Positions 17,221 to 26,861 of a DNA stretch of 64,000 nt are shown one piece after another. The position numbers and the translations under genes are program-made. This DNA is from Polycladomyces zharkentensis. GTDB taxonomy: Bacteria; Bacillota; Bacilli; Thermoactinomycetales; JIR-001. The notes under the pieces were generated by a model. It did no database searches, was not told the origin of the DNA, and was given only the letters and a program-made list of their open reading frames with translations. Numbering within the stretch: the first letter of the stretch is position 1; each line of letters starts with the position of its first letter. The stretch covers positions 1 to 64,000 of the forward strand of contig NZ_JAFHAP010000014.1 in the NCBI RefSeq assembly GCF_016938855.1, in the 5' to 3' direction.

Positions 17221-17238
17221 GCGCGGCTTCCTCCCGGT

Positions 17239-17682
17239 TCAAAATAGATACAACACGTATGTGACGAGAGTTCCGGTAAAAATGAAAGGTGCCATCGGCA
17301 GTGTCGATTTCCAGTCTGCCTTTCGGCTGAACAGTTTCATCGGAATCGCCACCAAGGCCGCCAAAACGTGGGAGATAAGGAAAATGACGAAAAATTTCTC
17401 CCAGCCGACACATAAACCAATCATTGCAAAGAGTTTGATATCTCCCCCGCCGATGGCGGTCGCCCCGGTCAACGCTCCGATCGTCGCCAGCACGAACAAC
17501 ACGCCGAAACCGGTGAGCAGGTAGTCCCACCACGGCTCCACCCGGTACCAGAGGCGAAACATGATGGCAAACGCCGCTCCGACCAACACGACGCGGTCGT
17601 AGATGAGCCGCTCGCGCAGATCGGTGACGCTCGCAATCCCGGTCAAGATCAACAACACGATAAAAACAATATGTTCCCCCAC
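17239..17682 (-). CDS. cpaA: Tad prepilin peptidase (A24 family, CpaA/TadV)
   Basis: The product has 147 residues with a GTG start. It is a short, membrane-only A24 peptidase without the methylase domain, as in TadV/CpaA. Both catalytic aspartates are present: Asp21 in TDLRERLIYD and Asp81 in GGGDIKL. Several hydrophobic helices cover the length. It should process Flp, the TadE-like protein and the pilin-lipase. It is the first recognisable gene of the locus, with a promoter candidate about 200 nt upstream. Confidence 0.88.
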   Translation of the reverse strand: MGEHIVFIVLLILTGIASVTDLRERLIYDRVVLVGAAFAIMFRLWYRVEPWWDYLLTGFGVLFVLATIGALTGATAIGGGDIKLFAMIGLCVGWEKFFVIFLISHVLAALVAIPMKLFSRKADWKSTLPMAPFIFTGTLVTYVLYLF

Positions 17683-17691
17683 GTTTTGGTT

Positions 17692-17859
17692 TCACCCTTT
17701 TCTCCGAACAGTGACGCTCCTGCCTGTTTGGAATCCCTTTGAACGGTACCTCTCCCGTTGGGTTGCCGTTCCTTCGAACATGATGACAGGGGGCTGCAGT
17801 AACCGATCCTGATCATTCGGGAAACCCACTGTTTCAAAAAATCCCACGGATTGAGCCAT
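17692..17859 (-). CDS. possible 55-residue leader peptide gene
   Basis: An open frame starts with ATG 17859, about 18 nt after the -10 box of the candidate promoter at 17877, and ends 9 nt before the GTG of the prepilin peptidase. The product would be polar and basic at its end (TGRSVTVRRKG). There is no good ribosome binding site and no family match I know. It may be a real leader ORF or chance. Confidence 0.25.
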   Translation of the reverse strand: MAQSVGFFETVGFPNDQDRLLQPPVIMFEGTATQRERYRSKGFQTGRSVTVRRKG

Positions 17860-17876
17860 GGTGAATCTCAAATCAC

Positions 17877-17906
17877 ATTATACTCATAAACTTCCAAGCC
17901 GGACAA
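17877..17906 (-). promoter_or_regulatory. candidate promoter for the chaperone/prepilin-peptidase operon
   Basis: The minus strand reads TTGTCC (17906-17901), 18 nt, TATAAT (17882-17877). It is the only good sigma-A match in the 980-bp gap upstream of the Tad locus. Confidence 0.55.
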
Positions 17907-17943
17907 GGAGAAAAATACGATTCTGGCAGACTTTCGTCGACTT

Positions 17944-18144
17944 TTGGCAGACACTTATGATCCCTTGATACACTGTGGATGTGTCGGATCTTGTAATCCG
18001 AGTCAACAGGTTGCGGTATACGAACACAGTACTATATATAATGGAAGAAACACTACGAAAAAGGTTATAGGAAACTGGATCGGATTCACTGTACCCATCG
18101 TTTTGATCGGTTTGATCATCACACGAATCATCAGAACCGGATGA
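17944..18144 (+). CDS. possible small protein with C-terminal membrane helix
   Basis: An open frame with TTG start encodes 66 residues ending in a clear hydrophobic helix (IGFTVPIVLIGLIITRI). No ribosome binding site is visible before the TTG, and no family is recognised. It may be a remnant of a larger gene. Confidence 0.2.
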   Translation: MADTYDPLIHCGCVGSCNPSQQVAVYEHSTIYNGRNTTKKVIGNWIGFTVPIVLIGLIITRIIRTG

Positions 18145-18386
18145 TGTGCATCCTTTAATCCAGGAAATGGACATCCAAAAATCAAAGACTCTCCAAGTAG
18201 ACGAAAACCCAAGATCATCCCAGATAGATCCAAGTGATTCCCGCATTCTCTCTCCCTCTTTTCTTTTTTAAAAACCAAACCGCCTCCCCGTCCCGTAGCG
18301 GTACGAAAAGGCGGCAGGTGGCATCGGTCAAACCGGCTGAATCCCTGAATCGGTGTTGAGCCATGTAATCGGACAACCCCCTGGGT
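18145..18386. other. non-coding gap
   Basis: No convincing gene. It ends in a perfect hairpin, GGACAACCC at 18371-18379 with GGGTTGTCC at 18383-18391, whose right arm runs into the dispersed repeat. Confidence 0.5.
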
Positions 18387-18640
18387 TGTCCGGTCATTTC
18401 CGCAAGGGGGCAATGTTTTCTCTCTGAATGTCGGCCACCGCGGCTTATCCGGTTATGCACCGGAGCAGGTGAGCAAAGACTTTAGCCCGGGCGAACGAAG
18501 ACCGGGAAACCGCAGGAACGGAATCTCGGACAATTTCCCGTGAATGAAACGTACTTTGCCCGCGTCCTTGACTCCCGGTCGGGGCGGTCATGATCTGCTT
18601 CCCTGAATGGTGCAGGCGGAGCGAACCGGGAAAACGATGT
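18387..18640 (+). repeat. dispersed intergenic repeat, copy A, with a glpQ fragment inside
   Basis: It shares four blocks with the copies at 45014 and 56386: TGTCYGG...GGGGGC..TGTTTTC at the start; CGAAGACC...GGAA.CGCAG; CGTACTTT.CCCGCGTCC; and CATGATCTG.TTCC...GCAGGCGGAGCGA. Positions 18427-18467 match the downstream phosphodiesterase gene (20937-20977) at 38 of 41 bases, so this copy has picked up a scrap of glpQ coding for NVGHRG.SGYAPE. No protein is encoded across the whole element. Confidence 0.7.
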
Positions 18641-18662
18641 GGACAGTATTTCACCCGTCGCC

Positions 18663-20438
18663 CTAGTTCAAGCCAACCGCCCAACCTTCACGGGATGAGT
18701 CTGCCGCTCCGGTATAGGCACCCGTGACGGGGTCGATCACGATGCTTTGCACGTTGCCAATGCTTTGCGGACTGCTTTCAAATTGATGCCCCATTTGCGC
18801 CATTCGTTCACGCGCGGCATCCGGCACACCGGTCTCCCAAAGGATCATGGGGTATTTGTTGCTGTAGATGCGTGGCTCTTCAATCGCCGATTTGATGTCC
18901 AGGCCATCCACCAGTGTATACATCAGCACTTGGAACACCGACGCGATGATCGTCGGACCTCCCGGTGAACCGACGGTCATCACCGGTTTGCCGTCTTTGA
19001 ACACAATCGTCGGGCTCATGCTGGACATCGGCCGTTTGTCGGGCTCCGCTTGGTTGGGTCCGCCCGGTACGGCGTCAAAGTCGGTCATTTCGTTGTTCAA
19101 CATGAAGCCGTAGTCCGGCACCATGATCCCCGTACCGAACTCCTGCTCGATGGTGGTGGTGTAAGAGACGAGGTTGCCCCAACGATCGGCCACAGTAAAA
19201 TGTGTCGTTTGTCCGATGCGCTTGTCGTCCGGCTGTTTCACCGTCCGCTTCGGAGCGCCCGTTTGCTGGTATTTCCACGGATCACCCGGTCGGACGTCGG
19301 AGTTTGCCTTGTTTGGATCAATCAACGCGGCGCGTTCCTTGATGTAGCGCGGGTCCAACATACCCTGCACCGGTACGTCCACGAATTCCGGATCACCGAT
19401 GTACGCCCCGCGGTCCGCATAGGCGAGATGCATCGACTCCGTCATCAGGTGATAACGTTCCGGCGAGCGGAGCGCGGTTTGCCAAGCGTTTTTCTCTTCC
19501 AGCAGTTTCAGAATGTACAGGACAGTTACGCCGCCGGAGCTGGGCGGCGGCATCGTCGCCACACAATACCCGCGGAAATCCGCTTCCAACGGCTTGTCCA
19601 CCGTGATGTGGTAGCGCTTCAAATCGCTCATCGACATATGTCCGCCGTACGCGTTCACTGTTTTGACGAGGGCCTAGCCGATTTTCCCGTGGTAAAACAC
19701 GCTGGGGCCGAAAGCTTGAATCAGGCGAAACGTCTTGGCCAGATCCTTCTGCACCAGGAGGTCGCCTTCTTTCAAAGGCTCACCGTTCGGGAGGAACACG
19801 TCTTTGGCCGCCGATCGGGACAGCCTTTCCTTACTCGCTGCGATGTCACGGGCAAGTACCCAGTTTACCTTCACCCCGCGTTCCGCCAAGAGAATGGCCG
19901 GCTGAATCAACTCGGCCATCGGTTTGGTGCCCCATTTGTCCAGAGCCGCCTGCAATCCTTTCAGCGTTCCGGGCACCCCGACAGCATATCCTTGCGTGGA
20001 GCGTACCGGGAACGGGATCACCCGACCGTTTTCATCGAGGAACATGTCCGGCCGTGCCGATTGCGGCGCCCGTTCGCGACTGTCGATGATGGAGACTTTT
20101 TTCGTTTTGGCATCGTACACCATCATAAATCCGCCGCCACCGATCCCGGACATCTGCGGTTCAACGACGTTTAAGGCAAATTGAATGGCTACTGCCGCGT
20201 CCACCGCATTGCCGCCGTGTTTGAGCACTTCGGCCCCCACCTTGGAAGCAACGGGATGCGCGGTCGCCACCATGCCGTATTTCCCTCGGGCCACCTGTCC
20301 TTCATCCGTCGACCAACCGGGATGAACCGACGCCGGTGCTTCGGCGGTCGTCTGCGCCCACACTCCCGCAGGCAGGGCCAACGTCAACGCCAACAGCAAA
20401 CTGAGCCAAGCTGCCCGCCACGCGCGCCGTTTTCTCAT
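18663..20438 (-). pseudogene. ggt: gamma-glutamyltransferase gene interrupted by one in-frame TAG
   Basis: The reading frame is continuous from ATG 20438 to 18663 except for TAG at 19676-19674 (GKIG-stop-ALVKTV), where the family usually has Glu or a similar residue; GAG to TAG is the simplest explanation. The first part (254 codons) has a signal peptide (LLLALTLALPAGVWA) and the start of the large subunit. The second part holds the rest of the large subunit, the autoprocessing/catalytic Thr of TTHFTV, and the small subunit with PSSGG and GSPGG. It closely resembles B. subtilis Ggt, which degrades extracellular gamma-glutamyl compounds. The stop lies inside the large subunit, not at the processing site, so the two pieces are not natural subunits. 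Suppression, a sequencing error or loss of function are all possible. Confidence 0.85.
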
Positions 20439-20498
20439 TTCCTGATTCCCTCCTTCAGCCGGAATATATTGAATTATCTATCTATTAACGATAGCATA

Positions 20499-20528
20499 AT
20501 TGTACACATGGAAAAAAATATTTGGCAA
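20499..20528 (-). promoter_or_regulatory. candidate promoter of ggt
   Basis: The minus strand reads TTGCCA (20528-20523), 18 nt, TACAAT (20504-20499), about 60 nt before the ggt ATG. AAGGAGGG provides the ribosome binding site. Confidence 0.45.
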
Positions 20529-20545
20529 GCGATTCTTGATCGGAT

Positions 20546-20588
20546 TTAACGGCAGGTTCACATATGATTCACATCGTTCCGTTACGAT
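20546..20588 (+). promoter_or_regulatory. candidate PhoP box and promoter of glpQ
   Basis: Three hexamers TTAACG (20546), TTCACA (20557) and TTCACA (20568) are spaced exactly 11 nt apart, matching the TT(A/C)ACA direct-repeat pattern bound by PhoP. They are followed 9 nt later by a possible -10 TACGAT (20583-20588). The position fits activation of the phosphodiesterase gene starting at 20799. The leader of about 200 nt contains one end of the GTGTCCGGTCATT repeat near 20670. Confidence 0.5.
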
Positions 20589-20798
20589 AAACACGTACAG
20601 GAAGTACATAAAAGTCGAATTGTGCTGAAGACAAAACAACTCGACGCTTCACACGAGAGCGTGTCCGGTCATTTTGTACCACAGAGCGTGTCTGATCGAT
20701 CTCGTTCGTATTAGTTTTCCCGGACTGGCTCCATCCGCGAAAACATTGATCCTTACGGACAGCCCGAAAGACAATCCCGGCATGGAGGAGTGAGACGC

Positions 20799-21710
20799 AT
20801 GAAACATGGGTTGCATCGGCTGCTGGCCGTCGTCGGCGTGTGGACGATGGTAGCGTTATTGACGATTCCGACCGTATTGGCCGCCGATCTCCCGCAAGTG
20901 AAACGAACGGGGTTGCTCTCCCCCGACCGCATTTTGAATGTCGGTCACCGCGGCGCATCCGGTTATGCACCGGAGCACACGATCCCGGCCTATGAACTGG
21001 CAAAAGACATGAAGGCTGATTACATCGAGCTGGATTTGCAAATGACCAAAGACGGTCACTTAATCTGCATGCACGATGAAACGCTGGATCGGACCACGAA
21101 CGGCACCGGATACGTCAAAGAGCACACGCTGGCAGAGATCAAACAACTGGACGCCGGTTCCTGGTTCAACGAAGCCTATCCGCAATACGCCAATCCGGAG
21201 TACAAAGGCTTGAAGGTGCCCACTCTGGAAGAAGTGCTGGATCATTTCGGACACAGCGTCAACTATTATATCGAGACCAAATCGCCGGAAACCTATCCGG
21301 GTATGGAAGAGAAGCTGCTGGAAACACTGAAACGGCACCATCTGATCGGACCGAACGCCAAGCCGGGACAAGTGATCATCCAATCCTTCAGCCCCGACAG
21401 CCTGAAAAAAGTACATCACCTGGACCCCGGCATCCCGCTGGTACAACTGTTGTGGTACGAGCAACCGGCGCAAATCACCGATCGGGAACTGAGCGAAATC
21501 CACACCTACGCGATCGGTGTGGGTCCCAACTTCAACAAAATCGACCGTGCATACGTACAAAAAGTACGTCAACACGGCCTGCTGATCCATCCGTACACGG
21601 TCAACGAGAAAGCAGATATGAAGCGCCTGATCGACTGGGGCGTAACGGGCATGTTCACCAACTTCCCGGACCGGTTGCACGAAGTGTTGAAAGAACGGAA
21701 AGGAAAATAA
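20799..21710 (+). CDS. glpQ: secreted glycerophosphodiester phosphodiesterase
   Basis: The product has 303 residues. ATG 20799 is preferred to GTG 20790 because GGAGG lies 10 nt upstream. A signal peptide (about 1-29, ending VLAAD) leads to a GDPD TIM-barrel. NVGHRG and PEHT supply the catalytic His/Arg/Glu, [10 protein letters not shown] the metal ligands, and [15 protein letters not shown] the second catalytic His. It hydrolyses glycerophosphodiesters or teichoic-acid-derived units to glycerol-3-phosphate outside the membrane. A Pho-box-like promoter suggests induction by phosphate starvation. A 41-bp piece of this gene is found inside the repeat at 18387. Confidence 0.92.
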   Translation: MKHGLHRLLAVVGVWTMVALLTIPTVLAADLPQVKRTGLLSPDRILNVGHRGASGYAPEHTIPAYELAKDMKADYIELDLQMTKDGHLICMHDETLDRTTNGTGYVKEHTLAEIKQLDAGSWFNEAYPQYANPEYKGLKVPTLEEVLDHFGHSVNYYIETKSPETYPGMEEKLLETLKRHHLIGPNAKPGQVIIQSFSPDSLKKVHHLDPGIPLVQLLWYEQPAQITDRELSEIHTYAIGVGPNFNKIDRAYVQKVRQHGLLIHPYTVNEKADMKRLIDWGVTGMFTNFPDRLHEVLKERKGK

Positions 21711-21745
21711 TCGATTCGCGAGCGATACCCGTTTTTCTCATCAAC

Positions 21746-21774
21746 AAGGCCAGTGCCTTTTGGACACTGGCCTT
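21746..21774. terminator. hairpin terminator between glpQ and the small membrane gene
   Basis: AAGGCCAGTG (21746-21755) pairs with CACTGGCCTT (21765-21774) around a 9-nt loop. It lies 36 nt after glpQ. The T-tract is weak, so it may serve both converging genes. Confidence 0.6.
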
Positions 21775-21879
21775 TCACTATTTGCCGGTCTGGAGAGGGA
21801 AGGCATGTGGGGTACAATGTCGAATCTTGACCCCGTTTCAGCTTCAATCAGAGATAACGATCTATGTACAGATTTAATA

Positions 21880-22080
21880 TTAATAATAGGTGTAGATTAG
21901 AGCTACACCAATAAGAACCGCTACTCCATAAATAACAATTAATAACAATACCGTTTTACGTCTGTTTTGATTATACTTCTCATTCTGTGCCGGGTTTTGT
22001 GCCACTCCTAATTTAAATGTAAGTACGAAAGAAATAGCTATACATAATATACAAAAGATAATGATTACATAATTAAGCAT
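21880..22080 (-). CDS. small two-helix membrane protein
   Basis: The product has 66 residues with AAGGAG 7 nt before the ATG. Two hydrophobic helices (about 3-24 and 44-64) are separated by a polar loop rich in Asn/Gln/Lys. The gene is AT-rich compared with its neighbours. No family is recognised. A good ribosome binding site and clean helix-loop-helix layout support a real gene. Confidence 0.6.
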   Translation of the reverse strand: MLNYVIIIFCILCIAISFVLTFKLGVAQNPAQNEKYNQNRRKTVLLLIVIYGVAVLIGVALIYTYY

Positions 22081-22272
22081 GTAATCTCCTTCTTCCTTTT
22101 ACATTGTTTGATGTATCAGCGTATCGTCTAGCTCTGTAGCCACGGCCTCCTCGTCCGACGGGGGCGGATCTCTCGGCTTATGTCAGCAGTAGTGCGGGGA
22201 GCATGATCCAATATTATTATACCATTTATTACTCAGCACTCTTCTTCAAACATCTTGGACACATCCTGCACA
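22081..22272. other. non-coding gap
   Basis: No convincing ORF or RNA gene seen apart from the dinB terminator at its right end. Confidence 0.4.
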
Positions 22273-22311
22273 ACAAAAACAAACGATCCACCCGTTTCAA
22301 CGAGCGGATCG
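22273..22311 (-). terminator. terminator of the DinB-like gene
   Basis: On the minus strand an 11-bp stem (CGATCCGCTCG / CGGGTGGATCG, one mismatch) with loop TTGAAA is followed by TTTGTTTTTGT. Confidence 0.75.
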
Positions 22312-22370
22312 TCGACCGAATGATTCCGCGTGATCACATGCCTATTGCCCCCAAACAACGAATACCTCTC

Positions 22371-22844
22371 TCACACCTCATCCCTGGACGGACCGTACAC
22401 GCCGGGCAAGCGGAGTCCGGCCTGGCGCATCAAAACGGTCATCTGACCGCGATGATGAATCTCGTGTCGGATGAGGATGGACAACGTGAAGGCGTTGGTC
22501 CACTGCATCCCGTACATGTCAGTCGTTTCCTGCAACGTCTCATCGGTCCATTGCTGTCGGATCGCCTCTGCCATCGCTTCACTCGCTTGCCGATAACGTT
22601 CGGCGATGGTTTGGGCCGACGACGGAACAGGCGCGTCCTTTTTCGGCGCATCAAACACCAGCCCGGTTCGGGACATCATTTCATGAAGGGTGGTCACGAT
22701 GTGCCAGGCAATCTCGCCCAGTGTCCGGTCTTGCGGAGAGACGACTTGTCCCAACGATTCATCGGTCAATGCCTGCAATACCTTATACGTGGAATCGCTT
22801 TCCATTTTCCAATCGGTCAAGAACTCGTCAATCGTGCGGTACAT
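22371..22844 (-). CDS. DinB/YfiT-like four-helix putative metalloenzyme
   Basis: The product has 157 residues with GAGGAGG upstream of ATG. The three-histidine metal site typical of the DinB superfamily is visible: one His in AWHIV and two in the C-terminal HEIHHRGQM motif. Members bind divalent metals and include thiol-dependent transferases, but most are uncharacterised. It is a single-gene unit with its own terminator and a palindromic operator candidate upstream. Confidence 0.8.
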   Translation of the reverse strand: MYRTIDEFLTDWKMESDSTYKVLQALTDESLGQVVSPQDRTLGEIAWHIVTTLHEMMSRTGLVFDAPKKDAPVPSSAQTIAERYRQASEAMAEAIRQQWTDETLQETTDMYGMQWTNAFTLSILIRHEIHHRGQMTVLMRQAGLRLPGVYGPSRDEV

Positions 22845-22875
22845 TCCAATACCTCCTCTTTTGGATCAGTTAATG

Positions 22876-22891
22876 GCAAACATATGTTTGC
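22876..22891. promoter_or_regulatory. perfect 16-bp palindrome upstream of the DinB-like gene
   Basis: GCAAACATATGTTTGC is a perfect dyad about 32 nt before the ATG and just downstream of a TATA-rich stretch (about 22893-22906) that could be the -10 region. The position fits a repressor operator. Confidence 0.4.
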
Positions 22892-23118
22892 TACTCTATA
22901 TTCTATACCATCCACCCCTCTTCCTGCATATGACAGAATTTTTAAAGGTACAGGAGGACGGAAATTACGCCCAAACGGCTTTCATCGTATTCGGGATACC
23001 TCGGTTGTCGGGGATCGCACCCGTTTCCCACCTGTTGTGATTCGCACTTGACGCTCATTTTTGTTCCGGTCATCACGGCGTATACACTGTAGTATTATGG
23101 ACGAAAGTTTCGGGCGAA

Positions 23119-23166
23119 CAAAAACAAACAGGACGCTCCCCATCCATGAAAGGGGAAACGTCCTGT
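23119..23166 (-). terminator. terminator of lysS
   Basis: ACAGGACG...CGTCCTGT (23128-23166), with an inner CTCCCC/GGGG pairing, forms the stem, followed on the minus strand by TTGTTTTTG. It lies 7 nt after the lysS stop. Confidence 0.8.
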
Positions 23167-23172
23167 CCGTCC

Positions 23173-24732
<1,560 letters not shown>

Positions 24733-24768
24733 TCAGTCTCCTACTCTTTCGTTCGGTTCGTCCAGAGC

Positions 24769-24922
24769 GTGTCCGGCAAATTGCTTTTCATGCGGGCGAG
24801 CCGAGCGGGCCGTTTCCTTGAAACGAAATATTTTCGCCCGCATTTTTCGCTTTGCATCGCCGGCTCATAAGGTCGCCGGGGCAACCTGCCACCCTGATTC
24901 GATTCTGCGAATGACCGGACAC
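24769..24922. repeat. short intergenic element with GTGTCCGG inverted ends
   Basis: GTGTCCGG at 24769-24776 and its complement CCGGACAC at 24915-24922 bound a 154-bp segment in the 273-bp gap between lysS and dusB. It contains an internal inverted repeat (ATGCGGGCGA ... TCGCCCGCAT). The ends match those of the larger repeat family; the interior is only loosely similar. Confidence 0.5.
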
Positions 24923-24942
24923 ATCCTGTCATTGACATACGC

Positions 24943-25944
24943 TCAAGCGGTTTGTCCCATCTGTTCAGCTTCCAGTTGCTCCACGAATTGAAGCAGGACA
25001 CGCGCCATCCCTTCCCGGGTCTCCTGCTCGTTGATTCGATCTTTCACCTTGGCCGCGCCACGCATACCTTTCAAGTACCAGGATGCGTGTTTGCGCATTT
25101 CGCGGATGGCCACTTTTTCACCCTTCAGCTTGATCAGCCGGTCCATGTGCAACAACGCAATCTCTACCTTTTCACGTGGCGTCGGTTCGGGAAGCAGTTC
25201 TCCCTTGGTCAAGTAATGCACTGTCCGGTAGAGCATCCACGGATTCCCCAAAGCGGCCCGGCCGATCATGACGGCGTCGCAACCCGTTTCATCCAGCATG
25301 CGACGGGCATCTTCGGGCGTGAAGACGTCCCCGTTGCCGATGACGGGAATCTTCACCGCTTCCTTCACCTGCCGGATGTATTCCCAGCGCGCGCGGCCGG
25401 TGTACATCTGCGCCCGCGTCCGTCCGTGAACGGCCACTGCCTGCGCGCCACCCCGTTCCGCCGCCAGCGCGTTGTCCACGACGTAAATGTGCTCTTCGTC
25501 CCAACCGATCCGCATTTTGACAGTGACCGGCTTTTTCACCACCGCCACCACTGCGGACACCATTTCCTCGATTTTGTTGGGATCGAGCAACCATTTGGCC
25601 CCGGCGTCGCACTTGACGACCTTGGGAGCCGGGCATCCCATGTTGATGTCGATAATGTCAGCATTGGTGTATTGATCCACGTATTTGGCGGCCTCCACCA
25701 GCGTTTCCTTGCTGCCGCCGAAAATCTGCAGGCTGAGCGGTTTTTCCCGTTCATCCACGTACAGCATCTGTTTGGTCCGCTCGTTTCCGTGCAGAATCGC
25801 CTTGTCGCTCACCATCTCCGCACAGACCAGCCCGGCACCAAACTCCTTGGCGATCAGGCGAAAGGCCGGATTGCACACACCGGCCATCGGTGCCAGCACA
25901 ACTTGGTTTGCCAATTCCACCGGTCCAATCCGAAACTTGGCCAT
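24943..25944 (-). CDS. dusB: tRNA-dihydrouridine synthase
   Basis: The product has 333 residues. Start ATG 25944 is placed after AGGAGGAG; an upstream in-frame ATG inside the folK end is less likely. It is an FMN-binding TIM barrel with APMAGV near the start, NMGCP with the catalytic Cys, and VHGRTR / GNGDV for FMN and tRNA contacts. A C-terminal helical tRNA-binding domain follows ([11 protein letters not shown]). It reduces uridines in the tRNA D-loop. It follows folK directly. Confidence 0.93.
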   Translation of the reverse strand: MAKFRIGPVELANQVVLAPMAGVCNPAFRLIAKEFGAGLVCAEMVSDKAILHGNERTKQMLYVDEREKPLSLQIFGGSKETLVEAAKYVDQYTNADIIDINMGCPAPKVVKCDAGAKWLLDPNKIEEMVSAVVAVVKKPVTVKMRIGWDEEHIYVVDNALAAERGGAQAVAVHGRTRAQMYTGRARWEYIRQVKEAVKIPVIGNGDVFTPEDARRMLDETGCDAVMIGRAALGNPWMLYRTVHYLTKGELLPEPTPREKVEIALLHMDRLIKLKGEKVAIREMRKHASWYLKGMRGAAKVKDRINEQETREGMARVLLQFVEQLEAEQMGQTA

Positions 25945-25961
25945 GCTCTCCTCCTCCTTTC

Positions 25962-26501
25962 TCATACGGTATCCGGTTCTTTTTTCCGTTCGGGAAGAGA
26001 AATCCGTCCTTCAAACAGCCGAATGCCTTCTTCTGCCGGCAACCGGGTGATCCATTCACCCACCGTGGCGTCCGTTCCGGGAATCGGGTGATTCCCCGCC
26101 AATTCCCCGAGCGGAATCAAAACAAAAGCGCGCTCCGTCATCCGGGGATGAGGAACGGTCAACGAAGGACGGTTGATCGTTTCTTCCCCGTACAGGAGCA
26201 AATCCAGGTCGATCGTGCGCGGTCCCCACCGCACCAGGCGGACCCGGCGGAGTGACCGCTCCACAGAGAGAAGCACATCCAGTATCGTTTCCGCTGACAG
26301 TGTGGTCCGCACTTCGGCGACCAGATTGAGAAAGTCCGGCTGTTCGGATAACCCGACCGGTGCTGTCTCATAGACGCGGGATACCCGCGTGACGCGAATC
26401 CCGTCCGTCTCGTGCAGACAATCCACCGCCGACTGCAGGTAGCCGAGCCGATCACCCAAATTGGAGCCCAATCCGATATATGCCGTGACTTCGCGTTTCA
26501 T
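25962..26501 (-). CDS. folK: HPPK, 6-hydroxymethyl-dihydropterin pyrophosphokinase
   Basis: The product has 179 residues. Its ATG overlaps the folB stop by 4 nt. Motifs are [11 protein letters not shown] at the N-terminus, [14 protein letters not shown] in the middle and [13 protein letters not shown]. It transfers pyrophosphate from ATP to the pterin before the DHPS step. It is part of the pabA-pabC-folP-folB-folK run. Confidence 0.95.
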   Translation of the reverse strand: MKREVTAYIGLGSNLGDRLGYLQSAVDCLHETDGIRVTRVSRVYETAPVGLSEQPDFLNLVAEVRTTLSAETILDVLLSVERSLRRVRLVRWGPRTIDLDLLLYGEETINRPSLTVPHPRMTERAFVLIPLGELAGNHPIPGTDATVGEWITRLPAEEGIRLFEGRISLPERKKEPDTV

Positions 26502-26857
26502 CGGCGTTTCCGGCGGATTTCCACACCCACCGCATCATAATGTCCCGGAATCGGGGGATCGGGCTTGGTGACGCGCACCCATACTTCTTCTACCGGAAAG
26601 GCGGCGAGCAACGCTTGTGCGATCGATTCGGCCAGCGACTCCACCAATCGGTACGTGCGCTCCTCTACAAGCTCCCGGACCGTTTCGTACACTTTCGCAT
26701 AATCCACCGTCCGGTTCAAATCATCCGTCTCCGCCGGTACGGACAAGTCCAACATCAACTCCAGATCGACGTAAAAGCGTTGACCCAGTTTGTTTTCTTC
26801 GGAATACACGCCATGATAGCCGTAAAATTGCATCCGGCGGAAAAAGATCTTGTCCAC
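26498..26857 (-). CDS. folB: dihydroneopterin aldolase
   Basis: The product has 119 residues. GTG 26857 is chosen because it begins DKIFFRRMQFYGYHG, the standard FolB start, and lies 4 nt after the folP stop with GGGGGTG upstream. Catalytic residues are in YHGVYSEE and VTKPDPPIPG. It makes 6-hydroxymethyl-dihydropterin for FolK. Confidence 0.93.
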   Translation of the reverse strand: MDKIFFRRMQFYGYHGVYSEENKLGQRFYVDLELMLDLSVPAETDDLNRTVDYAKVYETVRELVEERTYRLVESLAESIAQALLAAFPVEEVWVRVTKPDPPIPGHYDAVGVEIRRKRR

Positions 26858-26861
26858 GCCT

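Noticed and set aside
18003-18413. 136-codon minus-strand frame in the gap upstream of the Tad locus
   Set aside because: Composition and content look random, and it overlaps a hairpin and the start of the repeat.
18663-19658. Reading the C-terminal ggt frame as a separate gene starting at GTG
   Set aside because: The frame is continuous with the upstream part except for one TAG, and the start would lie inside the large subunit without a ribosome binding site.
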